Shown here: positions 7,355-17,200 of the stretch, piece by piece
How positions within the stretch are numbered: the first letter of the stretch is position 1
Layout: each line of letters opens with the position of its first letter
Program-made: the position numbers and the translations under genes
Notes under the pieces: generated by a model
What the model was told of the DNA's origin: nothing
Seen by the model: only the letters and a program-made list of their open reading frames with translations
The model's database searches: none
Origin: Sphaerimonospora cavernae
Lineage (GTDB): Bacteria > Actinomycetota > Actinomycetes > Streptosporangiales > Streptosporangiaceae
Direction: 5' to 3'
DNA length: 64,000 nt
NCBI RefSeq assembly: GCF_042435035.1
Contig: NZ_JBHMQT010000044.1
Span: 310,001-374,000 of the forward strand

Positions 7355-8158
7355 CTAAAGTTTGTCGACCACCTTGGCGAGGAGACCGCCCATGCGGGTG
7401 GCGGTGGACCGGCCCACCTCGAGGACCTCCTCGTGGTTGAGCGGCTCACCGGTCAGGCCCGCGCCGGGGTTGGTGACCAGGGAGATGCCGAGCACCTCCG
7501 CGCCGGCCTCCCTGGCGGCGATCGCCTCGAGCACGGTGGACATGCCGATCAGGTCCCCGCCGAGCGTGCGCAGCATGCGGATCTCGGCCGGCGTCTCGTA
7601 CGTCGGGCCGCGGAACGCCACGTAGACGCCGTCGGCCAGCGACGGGTCCACCTCGCGGGCGAGGGCGCGCAGGCGTCGGCTGTAGACCTCGGTCAGATCG
7701 ACGAACGTCGCGCCGGTGATCGGGTTGCTCCCGGTCAGATTGATGTGATCGCTGATCAGGATGGGCTCCCCGACCCGCTGGGTCTCCGGGCGCAGGCCGC
7801 CCGCCGCGTTGGTCAGCACGACCGCGCGCACCCCGGCCGCGGTCGCCGTACGGACCCCGTGGACCACGGCCTCCACACCGCGGCCCTCATAGAGGTGCGT
7901 GCGGCCGAGGAAGATCAGTGCGTCGAGGCCCGCGCCGGTGCGTACCGCGCGGAGCGTGCCCGCGTGCCCGGCCACGGCGGGCGCGGTGAAACCGGGCAAC
8001 TTCGTCACGGGAAACTCGGCCACCGTCTCGCCGATGGCGTCGGCCGCCGGCACCCATCCCGAGCCCATGACGAGGGCCACATCGAAGGAATCCACACCGG
8101 TGAGGTTGCGCAGCGTGCTCGCGGCCTCGGCCGCCAGGACATATGGGTCGTTGGTCAC
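7355..8158 (-). CDS. Purine nucleoside phosphorylase
   Basis: Phosphorolysis of inosine and guanosine to base plus ribose 1-phosphate. The 267-residue protein is of the trimeric PNP/MTAP type: phosphate loop MGSGW (residues 31-35), NAAGG, GPTYETPAEIRML with the phosphate and purine residues, and GMSTVLEAIAAREAG. The GTG at 8158 is preferred because TACGCT lies 7 nt upstream on this strand (8166-8171) and because family members begin with a short NDPY-type leader. The frame stays open further upstream but without support. It works downstream of the adenosine deaminase at 2.3 kb, and its ribose 1-phosphate product fits the neighbouring phosphomutase. Confidence 0.93.
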   Translation of the reverse strand: MTNDPYVLAAEAASTLRNLTGVDSFDVALVMGSGWVPAADAIGETVAEFPVTKLPGFTAPAVAGHAGTLRAVRTGAGLDALIFLGRTHLYEGRGVEAVVHGVRTATAAGVRAVVLTNAAGGLRPETQRVGEPILISDHINLTGSNPITGATFVDLTEVYSRRLRALAREVDPSLADGVYVAFRGPTYETPAEIRMLRTLGGDLIGMSTVLEAIAAREAGAEVLGISLVTNPGAGLTGEPLNHEEVLEVGRSTATRMGGLLAKVVDKL

Positions 8159-8217
8159 GCTAGTGAGCGTAGCGGTCACAACCCCGGGCGGTCCGTCCCC
8201 GGCGGCGTCGACGCCGG

Positions 8218-8670
8218 TCAGTCGCCCAGAGACTTGCACGGGCGGTTGCGCAGGCCGGTGACATAGTCGTCGGGCGCCCCGGCCTTCTCGGCGGCGTCGG
8301 CGAGGATGCCCACATATCGCGCCGACGGCAGGCCGCCCTCATAGGAGTCGAGGACATAGGTCCAGGCCAGCACGTCGCCCTCCAGGGTCGCGACGCGGAG
8401 CCGTACCTTGCGGTAGAGGCCGAGCGCGGTGCCCATCCATTCGTCGAGGGAGGCCTCGTCCCACTCGGGCACGTCGTACAGCACGACGAACACCTGCTCG
8501 CCGGGGTCTTCGACGATGGTCGCGAGCGCGCCCTCCCAGCTGACGTCCTCCCCGCCGAAGGTCAGGCGCCAGCCCGCGAACCATCCGGTTCCTCGCATCG
8601 GCGAGTGGGGAGCCCACTCGGCCATCTGCTTCGGGTCCATATTGCTGCCGTAGGCCGCATAAACAGGCAC
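8218..8670 (-). CDS. Gamma-glutamylcyclotransferase-like protein
   Basis: A 150-residue protein of the GGCT-like (AIG2/BtrG) fold. It opens with VYAAYGSNMDP, the YGSN motif that binds the gamma-glutamyl substrate in active family members, and carries the typical core WRLTFGGEDVSWEGALATIVEDPGE. The catalytic acid of this fold is expected in the VVLYDVPEWDEASLDEWMG region. The physiological substrate is unknown. GTG 8670 is chosen because TAGGCT (8679-8684) lies 8 nt upstream and the YGSN motif must sit near the N-terminus. The stop is 59 bp before the PNP start on the same strand. Confidence 0.85.
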   Translation of the reverse strand: MPVYAAYGSNMDPKQMAEWAPHSPMRGTGWFAGWRLTFGGEDVSWEGALATIVEDPGEQVFVVLYDVPEWDEASLDEWMGTALGLYRKVRLRVATLEGDVLAWTYVLDSYEGGLPSARYVGILADAAEKAGAPDDYVTGLRNRPCKSLGD

Positions 8671-8808
8671 GGCACACAAGCCTAATCCAAGACCCCGGGC
8701 TTCGCCGAAGGGTTCGCGCACGCCGTGCCGCCGAAAGAGATTCGGTACGGCGGGGTCCGGCGGACTTCACCGGGCATGGGCCCGCCGGAATGCGGGAGAA
8801 TGGGATAT

Positions 8809-10200
8809 GTGACGAGGATTGTGATCATTGGCGGCGGTCCCGGCGGGTACGAGGCGGCGCTGGTGGCCGCGCAACTGGGCGCGCAGGTCACGGTGGTCGA
8901 ACGGGACGGCCCGGGCGGCGCCTGCGTGCTCACCGACTGTGTGCCGTCCAAGACACTGATCGCCACCTCGGTACGCAAGCAGGCGCTGCTCGACGCGTCA
9001 TCGGTCGGCGTCCACTTCGACGGTGGCCCGGACGGCGACACCGGCGGCGTCATCGCCGACATGTGCCTGGTGAACAAACGCGTCAAGGAGCTGGCGCAGG
9101 CGCAGTCCGCCGACGTCGCGGCGCGGCTGGCCGCCGAGGGCGTGGAGGTGATCCAGGCGGCCGGCCGCCTCGTCGACCCCCAGGTGGTGCGTGCGGGCGA
9201 CCGGACGATCCGGGCCGACGTCGTCATCGTCGCCACCGGCGCACACCCCCGCGTGCTGCCCGGCGCCGAGCCGGACGGGGAGCGCATCCTGTCCTGGCGG
9301 CAGCTGTACGACCTGCAGGAGCTGCCCGAGCACCTGATCGTCGTGGGGTCGGGCGTCACCGGCGCCGAGTTCGCCGGGGCGTACCAGTCGCTCGGCTCCC
9401 AGGTGACGCTGGTCTCCTCCCGGGACCGGATGATGCCGAACGAGGACGCCGACGGAGCCGAGGTGCTGGAGGAGGTCTACCGGCGGCGCGGCATGAACGT
9501 CATGGGCCGCTCGCGGGCCGCGGCGGTCAAGCGCACGGCCGACGGCGTCGTGGTCTCGCTGGAGGACGGCCGCACCGCCGAGGGCAGCCACTGCCTGATG
9601 ACCGTCGGCATGGTGCCCAACACTTCCGGGATCGGACTGGAGGACAACGGCGTACGGCTCGACCGGAACGGCTTCATCGAGGTCGACAAGGTGTCCAGGA
9701 CCTCGGCTCCCGGGATCTACGCCGCCGGTGACTGCACGGGCGTGCTGATGCTCGCCTCCGTCGCGGCCATGCAGGGCCGGATCGCCGTCTGGCACGCGCT
9801 CGGCGAGGCCGTACAGCCCATCCGGTTGGCCACGGTCGCCGCCAACATCTTCACCGACCCCGAGATCGCCAACGTCGGCGTGTCGCAGCAGCAGATCGAG
9901 TCCGGCGAGATCGCCGCCAACGTGGTCAAGCTGCCCCTGGCGACCAACGCGCGGGCCAAGATGCAGGGGTTCAACGACGGGTTCGTCAAGCTGTTCTGCC
10001 GGCCCAACACCGGCATCGTGCTCGGCGGCGTCGTGGTGGCCCCCCGGGCGTCGGAGCTGATCCTCGCGGTGTCCGTGGCCGTGCAGCAGCGGCTCACCGT
10101 CGACCAGCTCGCGCACACCTTCGCCGTCTACCCGTCGCTGTCGGGCTCCATCACCGAGGCCGCCCGGCGCCTCATGTCACCGCTCACCACCGCCATCTGA
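8809..10200 (+). CDS. lpdA: NAD(P)H-quinone dehydrogenase, flavoprotein disulfide reductase family
   Basis: A 463-residue FAD enzyme of the pyridine nucleotide-disulfide reductase family, most like the actinobacterial LpdA quinone reductases. It has IGGGPGGYEAAL (FAD), GSGVTGAEFA (NAD(P)), the second FAD motif TSAPGIYAAGDC, and the C-terminal dimerisation domain. The redox pair is C39-VLTD-C44, so both cysteines are kept; many LpdA proteins lack the first one. The usual C-terminal HP active-site pair of lipoamide dehydrogenase is not evident in the FAVYPSLSGSI region, which favours quinone rather than lipoamide reduction. GTG 8809 follows GAGAAT by 7 nt; an ATG at 8800 is the alternative. Confidence 0.88.
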   Translation: MTRIVIIGGGPGGYEAALVAAQLGAQVTVVERDGPGGACVLTDCVPSKTLIATSVRKQALLDASSVGVHFDGGPDGDTGGVIADMCLVNKRVKELAQAQSADVAARLAAEGVEVIQAAGRLVDPQVVRAGDRTIRADVVIVATGAHPRVLPGAEPDGERILSWRQLYDLQELPEHLIVVGSGVTGAEFAGAYQSLGSQVTLVSSRDRMMPNEDADGAEVLEEVYRRRGMNVMGRSRAAAVKRTADGVVVSLEDGRTAEGSHCLMTVGMVPNTSGIGLEDNGVRLDRNGFIEVDKVSRTSAPGIYAAGDCTGVLMLASVAAMQGRIAVWHALGEAVQPIRLATVAANIFTDPEIANVGVSQQQIESGEIAANVVKLPLATNARAKMQGFNDGFVKLFCRPNTGIVLGGVVVAPRASELILAVSVAVQQRLTVDQLAHTFAVYPSLSGSITEAARRLMSPLTTAI

Positions 10201-10219
10201 CGGCTCGTCCGTCCTGCTT

Positions 10220-10241
10220 GGCCCTGACCTGGGCCAGGGCC
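10220..10241 (+). terminator. Terminator-like hairpin after lpdA
   Basis: GGCCCTG and CAGGGCC form a 7-bp stem with an 8-nt loop, starting 20 nt after the lpdA stop. There is no clear T-run, as is common at this GC content. Confidence 0.45.
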
Positions 10242-10270
10242 TCCTCGGCCGTTCCCGGGCATGGAGACGC

Positions 10271-10436
10271 CGTGATCTCGCACCAGGTCAAGTGCAAGAT
10301 CACGGCGTTCAAAGGTGCAGGTGGCAGGCCATCCGTGCGAGTTTCTGCAAGATCACGGTTGGTGCCCGCCCTGGTGAGCGGGGATCGTTGCGAGAATTCG
10401 CAAGATCACGCGGGGGTTTTGGTTTTGGGGTGGGGT
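10271..10436. repeat. Intergenic repeat block with GCAAGATCACG units
   Basis: Three units end in GCAAGATCACG, at 10294-10304, 10336-10358 and 10389-10410. The last two share TGCGAG at the front. The first half forms a long hairpin: CGTGATCTCGCAC (10271-10283) pairs with GTGCAAGATCACG (10292-10304) at 12 of 13 positions. A G- and T-rich tail (10411-10436) ends the block. A related block lies at 31738-31870. The block sits between the convergent ends of lpdA and the TPM-type gene, where it could also act as a bidirectional terminator. Confidence 0.75.
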
Positions 10437-10438
10437 GG

Positions 10439-11854
10439 TTACCAGTCGCCGCCGCCGAAGTCTCCGCCGCCGAAGTCGCTGCCGCCACCCCAGTCGCCGC
10501 CGCCGAAGCCACCGCCGCCGAAGTCGCCGCCGCCCCAGTCGCCCCCGCCGGACTCGACGCCCGCGGCGTAGCCGGAGTCGTAGCCCGCGCCGTAACCGCC
10601 GTGGCCCCAGCCGCCGAAGGCGTGGCCGAGCATGGTGCCGACCATCATGCCGGTCAGCAGGTCGCCGCCGAAGCCGCCGTAGTACCCGTAGGCGTACGGC
10701 TGGTAGGCCGGGCCGGCATCCCAGTACGGCCTGCGCTCACCGTTGACCATGACCTCGCGCATCTGCGGATCGAAGCCGCGCTCCACCGCCTCGGCGTCCG
10801 CCGCGCAGGCGGGAACGTCGCGGACCGCGCCACCGGGCGGGGCCCACCGTACGTTGCGGACCGACGGGCCGTGCTGCGGGTTGAAGAAGCACGGGGGCAG
10901 CCGCTCGGGCGGCGGCTGGTTGTTCACCCGCGCCTTGACGCAGGCCAGTGCGTAGCGGCCGTCCTCCAGTGTCGAGGTGACCGTGCGCAGTTCGTCGGCG
11001 CGCTGCACCGCCGCCAGCTCGTTCTTGGCCCGCTCGTAGGAGTCGAGCGCACGCTGCCAGTCGGTCGTCGTCTCCGCCTGCGGCAGCATCTTCATGTCCA
11101 GGTCGAGGGCGGTGATCTCCTCACCGAACTTGGTGACGTCCTCCTCGACGGTCTGCTTCACCGCGGCGAGCTCGGCGGCCTCGCGCTCCTCACGCTTGCG
11201 CTTCTTACGGCGTCCGATAATCCACAAACCGGCTCCTCCTACGACCGCGATGCCCAAGATGCCGACGAGGACACCGCTACCGCCGCCGCCTCCGCCTACC
11301 GTGGTGCCACGGTCACGTGCGCCCTTGACATCGCCGTCCTTGACCAGGTTCACCCGGTTGACGAAGTCCTGCATACCGGTGACGAGATCGTTGTTGGCGT
11401 TCGTGGAGAGCTTGGCCAGCGTGCCCGCCGCGTTCTTGGGCAGATCATTCGATCCGGCGAACAGGGTGGTCCCGTCGAGCACCGCCACGGTCGCCTTCGA
11501 CCGGCCGGCCTTGTCGAGCTCAGTCAGCAGCTGTGGGATATAACTGCTGACCTGGGCGGTGGTCACGGTGCCGTCGGGCAGCGCCGCCACATAGATCGGG
11601 GCCTTTGAATCCTTGATCGCCTTGCGGACCTCGTCCTGTTGGCTGGACGACAGCGGTGATCCGCTCATCTCATAGAAATGATCCTTGCTGTTCTTCCACG
11701 ACGCGACGACGGTCGCCGGGTCCGGCGCGCTCGCGGCGTACGCCGCGGGGACCGCGGCGATCAGCGTGAACAGGCCCATGAGCAATGCGGTCAGGCCCAC
11801 GCGTAGCGCCGCCACGGCGCTCCCCGCGTGGCCCAGCGGTTTCTTGATGGTCAC
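10439..11854 (-). CDS. TPM domain-like exported membrane protein with Gly/Trp-rich tail
   Basis: A 471-residue protein with a signal or anchor segment at residues about 17-40 (ALRVGLTALLMGLFTLIAAVPAAYA). An extracytoplasmic domain of about 150 residues follows that resembles the actinobacterial TPM/TLP18.3 group (DEVRKAIKDSKAPIYVAALP), then a Gly-rich linker and a membrane helix near 195-215 before a basic stop-transfer (GRRKKRKRE). The cytoplasmic part has a coiled-coil-prone stretch and a conserved CFFNPQHGP...PACAADA segment that may be a metal site. The last about 50 residues are repeats of GGGDW/GGGDF. Function unknown. Confidence 0.75.
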   Translation of the reverse strand: MTIKKPLGHAGSAVAALRVGLTALLMGLFTLIAAVPAAYAASAPDPATVVASWKNSKDHFYEMSGSPLSSSQQDEVRKAIKDSKAPIYVAALPDGTVTTAQVSSYIPQLLTELDKAGRSKATVAVLDGTTLFAGSNDLPKNAAGTLAKLSTNANNDLVTGMQDFVNRVNLVKDGDVKGARDRGTTVGGGGGGSGVLVGILGIAVVGGAGLWIIGRRKKRKREEREAAELAAVKQTVEEDVTKFGEEITALDLDMKMLPQAETTTDWQRALDSYERAKNELAAVQRADELRTVTSTLEDGRYALACVKARVNNQPPPERLPPCFFNPQHGPSVRNVRWAPPGGAVRDVPACAADAEAVERGFDPQMREVMVNGERRPYWDAGPAYQPYAYGYYGGFGGDLLTGMMVGTMLGHAFGGWGHGGYGAGYDSGYAAGVESGGGDWGGGDFGGGGFGGGDWGGGSDFGGGDFGGGDW

Positions 11855-11973
11855 GGCTTCTTTAGCCTCCTTCGCCCTTCTGGACGAACGGCGATGTGCG
11901 AAGGTTCCTCATCTGGCAACGCTATCCACTGAAGCATGCCCCGCGTCGGACCGGTTTCCCGTTCCATTACGAA

Positions 11974-12001
11974 CGCGCCCCGGGAAATCTCCCGGGGCGC
12001 G
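11974..12001 (-). terminator. Strong hairpin terminator after the carboxylase alpha gene
   Basis: CGCGCCCCGGGA and TCCCGGGGCGCG form a perfect 12-bp stem with an AATC loop, 14 bp beyond the stop of the biotin carboxylase gene on its strand. It is followed by TCTTT on the plus strand, so it could act in either direction. Confidence 0.8.
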
Positions 12002-12015
12002 TCTTTCCGGTTCAC

Positions 12016-13770
12016 TCAGGCGTCCTTGATCTCGCAGATCACGGCGCCGGCGGTCACGGTCTGGCCGACGGAGGCGGCGAGACCGGTGATCGTGCCGGAC
12101 TTGTGCGCCGCCAGCGGCTGCTCCATCTTCATCGCCTCGAGCACGACGATCGTGTCCCCGGCGGCGACGGCCTCCCCATCGGCGACGACGACCTTCACGA
12201 TCGTGCCCTGCATGGGGCTGACCAGGGCGTCCCCGCTCGCCGCTGCCGCCTTCCTCGCGCCGCCGTTCGCACCGCCCCGCCTGGGCGCCGCCTTCTTGCT
12301 CTCGCCGCGGCCTGCCGTACCGAGACCGGCGGGCAGCACGACTTCCAGACGCTTGCCGCCGACCTCGACCGTGATGCGCTCACGCCCGGCCGGCTCGTCC
12401 GTCTCCGCGACCCCCGCGAACGGCGGGATCTCATTGACGAACTCGGTCTCGATCCAGCGGGTGTGCACGGAGAACGGCTCGTCGGTGAAGGCCGGGTCGT
12501 CCACCACGGCCCGGTGGAACGGCAGCACGGTCGGCATGCCGTCGATCTCGTACTCGGCGAGTGCCCGGCGCGACCGCTCCAGGGCCTGCTTCCGGGTGGA
12601 ACCCGTGACGATCAGCTTGGCGACGAGCGAGTCGAACGACTGCGGCACGCTCATCCCGGCCTCGTAGCCGGCGTCCAGCCGTACCCCCGGGCCCGAGGGC
12701 ACCCGCATCGAGGTGATCTTTCCGGGCGCGGGCAGGAAGTTGCGGCCGGCGTCCTCGGCGTTGATGCGGAACTCGAAGGAGTGCCCGCGCAGCACCGGGT
12801 CGTCGTATCCGAGGGCCTCGCCGTCGGCGATGCGGAACATCTCGCGGACCAGGTCGATCCCGGCGACCTCCTCGGTGACCGGGTGCTCGACCTGCAGCCG
12901 GGTGTTGACCTCGAGGAAGGAGACCGTGCCGTCCTGGCCGACGAGGAACTCGCAGGTGCCGGCGCCGACGTAGCCCGCCTCGCGCAGGATCGCCTTCGAC
13001 GACGAGTAGAGCAGCTCCAGTTGCTCCTCGGTCAGGAACGGCGCGGGGGCCTCCTCGACGAGCTTCTGGTGGCGGCGCTGCAGCGAGCAGTCACGGGTGC
13101 TGACCACGACGACGTTGCCGTGCCGGTCGGCGAGGCACTGCGTCTCGACGTGGCGGGGGCGGTCGAGATAGCGCTCGACGAAGCACTCCCCACGGCCGAA
13201 GGCCGTCACGGCCTCACGCACGGCCGACTCGTAGAGGTCGGGGACCTCTTCCTTGGTGCGGGCCACCTTCAGTCCCCGGCCACCGCCGCCGAACGCCGCC
13301 TTGATGGCGATCGGCAGGCCGTGCTCCTCGGCGAAGGCGATCACCTCGCCGACGCCGGACACCGGGTCGGCCGTGCCCGCCACGAGTGGCGCCCCGACGC
13401 GCTGCGCGATGTGCCTGGCCTGGACCTTGTCGCCCAGCGCGGTGATCGCGGCGGGCGGCGGACCGATCCAGATCAGGCCCGCGTCCTGAACGGCCTGGGC
13501 GAAGTCCGCGTTCTCCGCCAGGAAGCCGTAACCGGGGTGCACGGCGTCGGCCCCCGTTTCGCGGGCGAAGGCGAGTAGCTTCTCGATGTCGAGGTAGGTC
13601 TCCGCCGGGCTCTGCCCGCCCAGCGCGTGGGCCTCGTCGGCCACCCGGACGTGGAGCGCCTCCAGATCCTGGTCGGCGTACACCGCGACGCTCTTCAGCC
13701 CCGCGTCCGCGCAGGCGCGGGCGATCCGAACAGCGATCTCACCGCGATTGGCGATCAGGACCTTGTGCAC
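12016..13770 (-). CDS. accA: Acyl-CoA carboxylase alpha subunit (biotin carboxylase + biotin carrier)
   Basis: Carboxylates its own biotin for acetyl-/propionyl-CoA carboxylation, feeding malonyl- and methylmalonyl-CoA synthesis. The 584-residue protein starts with KVLIANRGEIAVRIARA (biotin carboxylase N-domain), then an ATP-grasp domain with GGGGRGLK and FLEVNTRLQVEHPVTE, a Pro/Ala/Lys linker, and a C-terminal lipoyl-type carrier domain with EAMKMEQPL (biotinyl-lysine near residue 548). The GTG at 13770 has AAGGGAAG at good distance; an in-frame ATG at 13794 overlaps that ribosome site. Partner beta and epsilon subunits are encoded at 35-36.6 kb, and a biotin ligase at 48.4 kb. Confidence 0.95.
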   Translation of the reverse strand: MHKVLIANRGEIAVRIARACADAGLKSVAVYADQDLEALHVRVADEAHALGGQSPAETYLDIEKLLAFARETGADAVHPGYGFLAENADFAQAVQDAGLIWIGPPPAAITALGDKVQARHIAQRVGAPLVAGTADPVSGVGEVIAFAEEHGLPIAIKAAFGGGGRGLKVARTKEEVPDLYESAVREAVTAFGRGECFVERYLDRPRHVETQCLADRHGNVVVVSTRDCSLQRRHQKLVEEAPAPFLTEEQLELLYSSSKAILREAGYVGAGTCEFLVGQDGTVSFLEVNTRLQVEHPVTEEVAGIDLVREMFRIADGEALGYDDPVLRGHSFEFRINAEDAGRNFLPAPGKITSMRVPSGPGVRLDAGYEAGMSVPQSFDSLVAKLIVTGSTRKQALERSRRALAEYEIDGMPTVLPFHRAVVDDPAFTDEPFSVHTRWIETEFVNEIPPFAGVAETDEPAGRERITVEVGGKRLEVVLPAGLGTAGRGESKKAAPRRGGANGGARKAAAASGDALVSPMQGTIVKVVVADGEAVAAGDTIVVLEAMKMEQPLAAHKSGTITGLAASVGQTVTAGAVICEIKDA

Positions 13771-14008
13771 CGGCGTCTTCCCTTCCCTTGACAAGCCTTC
13801 CTGGAGTGTAAGGGGGGGCCTCGCGTGGGAGACGTCCGCCCCCGGTGTCCAGGCTCAACTGCCCGAAACCGTACGTTCGGCAGGTAACCGGCAGGGGCAA
13901 CACGGACGCCGGGTTGAATCGGTATAGCGGCTCGGTATAGGGGCTTTACAAGATTGACCAGGGGTTTACGGTGAGAGCGGCCCTCTGTCGATTAAGGGAG
14001 TGAACTGA

Positions 14009-14281
14009 ATGAGTAACAGCTTGCTCGGCGGCGACCCCGCGGAGATGCAGAGCATGGCCGCGCAGTTCAACCAGCAGGCGGACCAGGTTCGCACCACGAT
14101 GGCCAACCTCGACCGTGAGGCGGCCAAGGTCGGCACCGCCTGGACCGGGCCCGGCGCGCAGCGCTTCCACGACGCCTGGCAGAGCTACCGGTCGGCCTTC
14201 CAGCGGATGTCCGAGGAACTCAACGAGGCGTCCCGCGTCATCAACACCTACCGCGGCAACATCGAGTCCGCCACCCGCTGA
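14009..14281 (+). CDS. WXG100 family (ESAT-6-like) secreted protein
   Basis: A 90-residue helical-hairpin protein with W45-T-G47 at the turn (KVGTAWTGPGAQRF) and no signal peptide, as expected for a type VII secretion substrate. GGGAG lies 8 nt before the ATG. The 238-bp region upstream separates it from the divergent carboxylase gene and holds its promoter. The gene is convergent with, and only 16 bp from, the end of the large EssC-like ATPase gene, so the two are not co-transcribed but probably belong together functionally. A C-terminal YxxxD/E signal is not evident (the tail is NTYRGNIESATR). Confidence 0.9.
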   Translation: MSNSLLGGDPAEMQSMAAQFNQQADQVRTTMANLDREAAKVGTAWTGPGAQRFHDAWQSYRSAFQRMSEELNEASRVINTYRGNIESATR

Positions 14282-14297
14282 CGCGCCGGCACCACGC

Positions 14298-17200
14298 TCA
14301 CTGAACCGGGACCGCGGCCTGGATCGGGGTCGCGGTCCCGGAGATCACCAGCAGGCCTCGCCCGGTCGGGCCGCCGACGGCTCCGCGCGGCAGCCGTACG
14401 TTGAACAGATCGCCGTCGGCCGGGCTCTGCACCGACAGCAGCAGTCCCGTCCGCGCCTTCCTGGCCTCCGCCACGAAGCCCCGATAGGCGGTCGCCAGAT
14501 CCCCGGTGGCTCCCGCGACGAACAGCCCGTGCTCTCCGTCCCGCCCGGTACGGAGGACCTCCTCCAGCGCGAGACCGAGCGGCGAGTCCGGGGAGATCAG
14601 CTCCGCGTCGTCGACGAGCACCACATAGCGCTCCCGCCCCTTGACCAGGCTGAGGAGATCCCGCGTCGCATCGCCCCCGGCCACGTCCCTGGCGTTCCCG
14701 TCGAGCACGGCGAGCACGCCGGCCGATCCGGCCAGTTCCCGCAGCGGGCTACGACGGGGGGTGACGGCGAGCACGGTGGTGCCCTGCCGAAGCAGCGATC
14801 TCGCCGCGGTGACGAGGCAGGAGGATCTGCCCGATCGGGGCGGCCCGGCGATCACCGCGGCCGGTCCCTGGCCGAGCAGATCCACGCCCAGCGGGGCGAG
14901 GGAGTCGCCGCCCGCGCCGAGCAGCGCCCACAGGGGCGACGGCGGTGAGAACGACGGCACGAGGTCCAGTGCCTGCTCGGCCGTGATCCGCATCGGCAGC
15001 GCGTCCACGCGCAGCGGCGGCTCGCCGGCCCAGACCCATCGGCCCCGGCTGCCATCGCCGTGGGCTCCGGCTTCAAGATCATAGCCGCCGAAGCGGGCGG
15101 CGGCCGTGCGGCCCAGCTCCTGCAGCACCGCCACCTGCGCGGGGCCGGACTGATCGGGGGACAGCAGCGCGATCTGGCTCTCCACCAGGCCGTGCTCCCC
15201 GACCGACAGTGCCCGGCCGGGGGGCATCGAGGTGGGCAGATCCCGCACCGGCAGCCCGGCCAGCCCGTAGTCGGCCGGATCGGCCAGCCGCAGGACCAGC
15301 CGGTCATCGAAGATCGTGGAAATCTGTCCGATCAGGCCCGACCGGTCGGAGGTGACCACCGCCCGAAGGCCGACGGCCGGTCCCTCACGCAGCAGTTGCA
15401 TCAGCGCGTCGAGCAGGCGGCCGTAGTCGTAGTTCTCGAACGCCGCGACGTACCCCTCCCACCGGTCCAGCAGCAGCACCAGCCAGGGCAGCCGCCCGAC
15501 CTCGTCGCTCGAAGATCGCGGCGCCCGGCCCCGTGCGGCCGTCCTGGCCTCGGTCAGCGAGGCGTATCCGGCCTCGGCGAGGAGCTGCTGGCGGCGTCCC
15601 ACCTCGGCGCGCAGCCGGGTCAGCAGGCGTTCCACCCGGTCGAGTTGGTCGCGGGTGACCACGGCGCCGCAGTGCGGGAGGCCGACGAGGGGCAGCAGCG
15701 CCCCCGACCCGCAGTCGATCGCGTGGATGTGCACGTCCTCTGGCGAGGCCCCCGCCGCGATGGAACCCGCGAGCGTGCGCAGGGCCGTGGATCGGCCGCT
15801 GCGCGCCGCGCCTGCGATCAGCAGGTGCCCCCCGTGCCTCGGGTCGAGCACGAGCGGGCGCCTGCCCTGCTGCCACGGCAGGTCCACGAGTCCGAACGGC
15901 AGCGGCGGCACCTCCTGCGCGTCTGTCCGATACCTCCCGGCCGGGGCGAGCCGGTGATCGGAGGAGCCGCCGGCGGCCTCCGCCTGCCCGTCCGCGGGGA
16001 CCGACAGCGTGACCAGGTCCGGCAGGGGCGGCAGCCAGGGACTGGGCTGGCCGGGGACGCCCCGCCCGGCCTCCCCGATCGCGTCCACCAGCAGGGCGAG
16101 GTCGGAGTCGTCTCCCGACTCGACCGCCGGGACCGAGACCGGACGGCCGAGCGCCGGCCAGGCCAGCTCCATCACCCGCAGGGCATCACCGCCCTGCCCG
16201 GCGCCGCCCCCGGACGCGGGGGCACTCCGGGGGCTGCGCCCGCCGATCCTGGCGGTCTGCACGGCCACAGCCGGGCCCGCCCCCGACCTGACGTAGCAGC
16301 GGCCCGGCGTGGACCGCGAGATGTGCGCCGCGTCCGGTGAGTCGATCACGTCGGCCGACTCGCGGACGTCGGTCACCCGCAGCGCGATCCGCAGCGAGGT
16401 GTTGGCCTGGATGTCGGCGGTCACCACGCCGCCCGGCCGCTGGGTGGCGAGGATGAGGTGGATGCCGAGCGAGCGGCCGCGCCGGGCGATGTCCACCAGG
16501 CCCTCGACGAAGTCGGGCAGCTCCGTCACCAGCGCGGCGAACTCGTCGATGATCAGCACCAGCCGGGGCATCGACGGCAGTTCCGCCTGCCGGGCGGTGG
16601 TCCCACCCGTTCTGCCCCCGCCGGGCCGCCCGTCACCCGTCTGCCCGGTGGGGTCGAACAGGCCGCCCGCCGTGCCGAAGAGGCCTCCGGCGGGGGCCTG
16701 CCGTACGCCTCCGGAGCCCAGCACCCAGGTCGCGCCGCGTGATCGCAGCCGCTGGTACTCCTCGATGTCCTTCGCGCCCGCCTCCAGGAGCAGGCGCTCC
16801 CGCCTGCGGATCTCGGCGGCCAGCGATGACAGCGCCCGCTGCGTCAGGTGACCGTCGAGGTCGCTCACCATGCCGACCGTGTGCGGGAGTCGTACGCACT
16901 CCTTGAAGGCCGCCCCACCCTTGTAGTCGATGAGCACGAACGTCATCTCGTCCGGCCGGTTGACGACGGCCAGCGAGGAGATCAGCGTCTGGAGCAGCTC
17001 CGACTTGCCCGCGCCGGTGGTGCCGGCGATGAGCGCGTGCGGGCCGTCCCGGCTCAGGTCCACCTCGAACGGCCCATCGGGACCGACGCCGATGACGGCC
17101 CGGGTCGACCGGCCCCACCGCTTGGCGATGTGGTCGGGCTCGCACGCGTCCGGGCCGAGCAGGTCGAGCAGTCGGGCAGAACCGGGTACGGCCGAGGCGG

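Noticed and set aside
6206..8266. Long plus-strand open frame opposite the phosphomutase and PNP genes
   Set aside because: Composition typical of antisense frames; the minus strand carries the TASHNPP and GSGW motifs.
10271..10436. CRISPR array
   Set aside because: Units are unequal, spacers are not of constant length, only three units occur and no cas gene is near.
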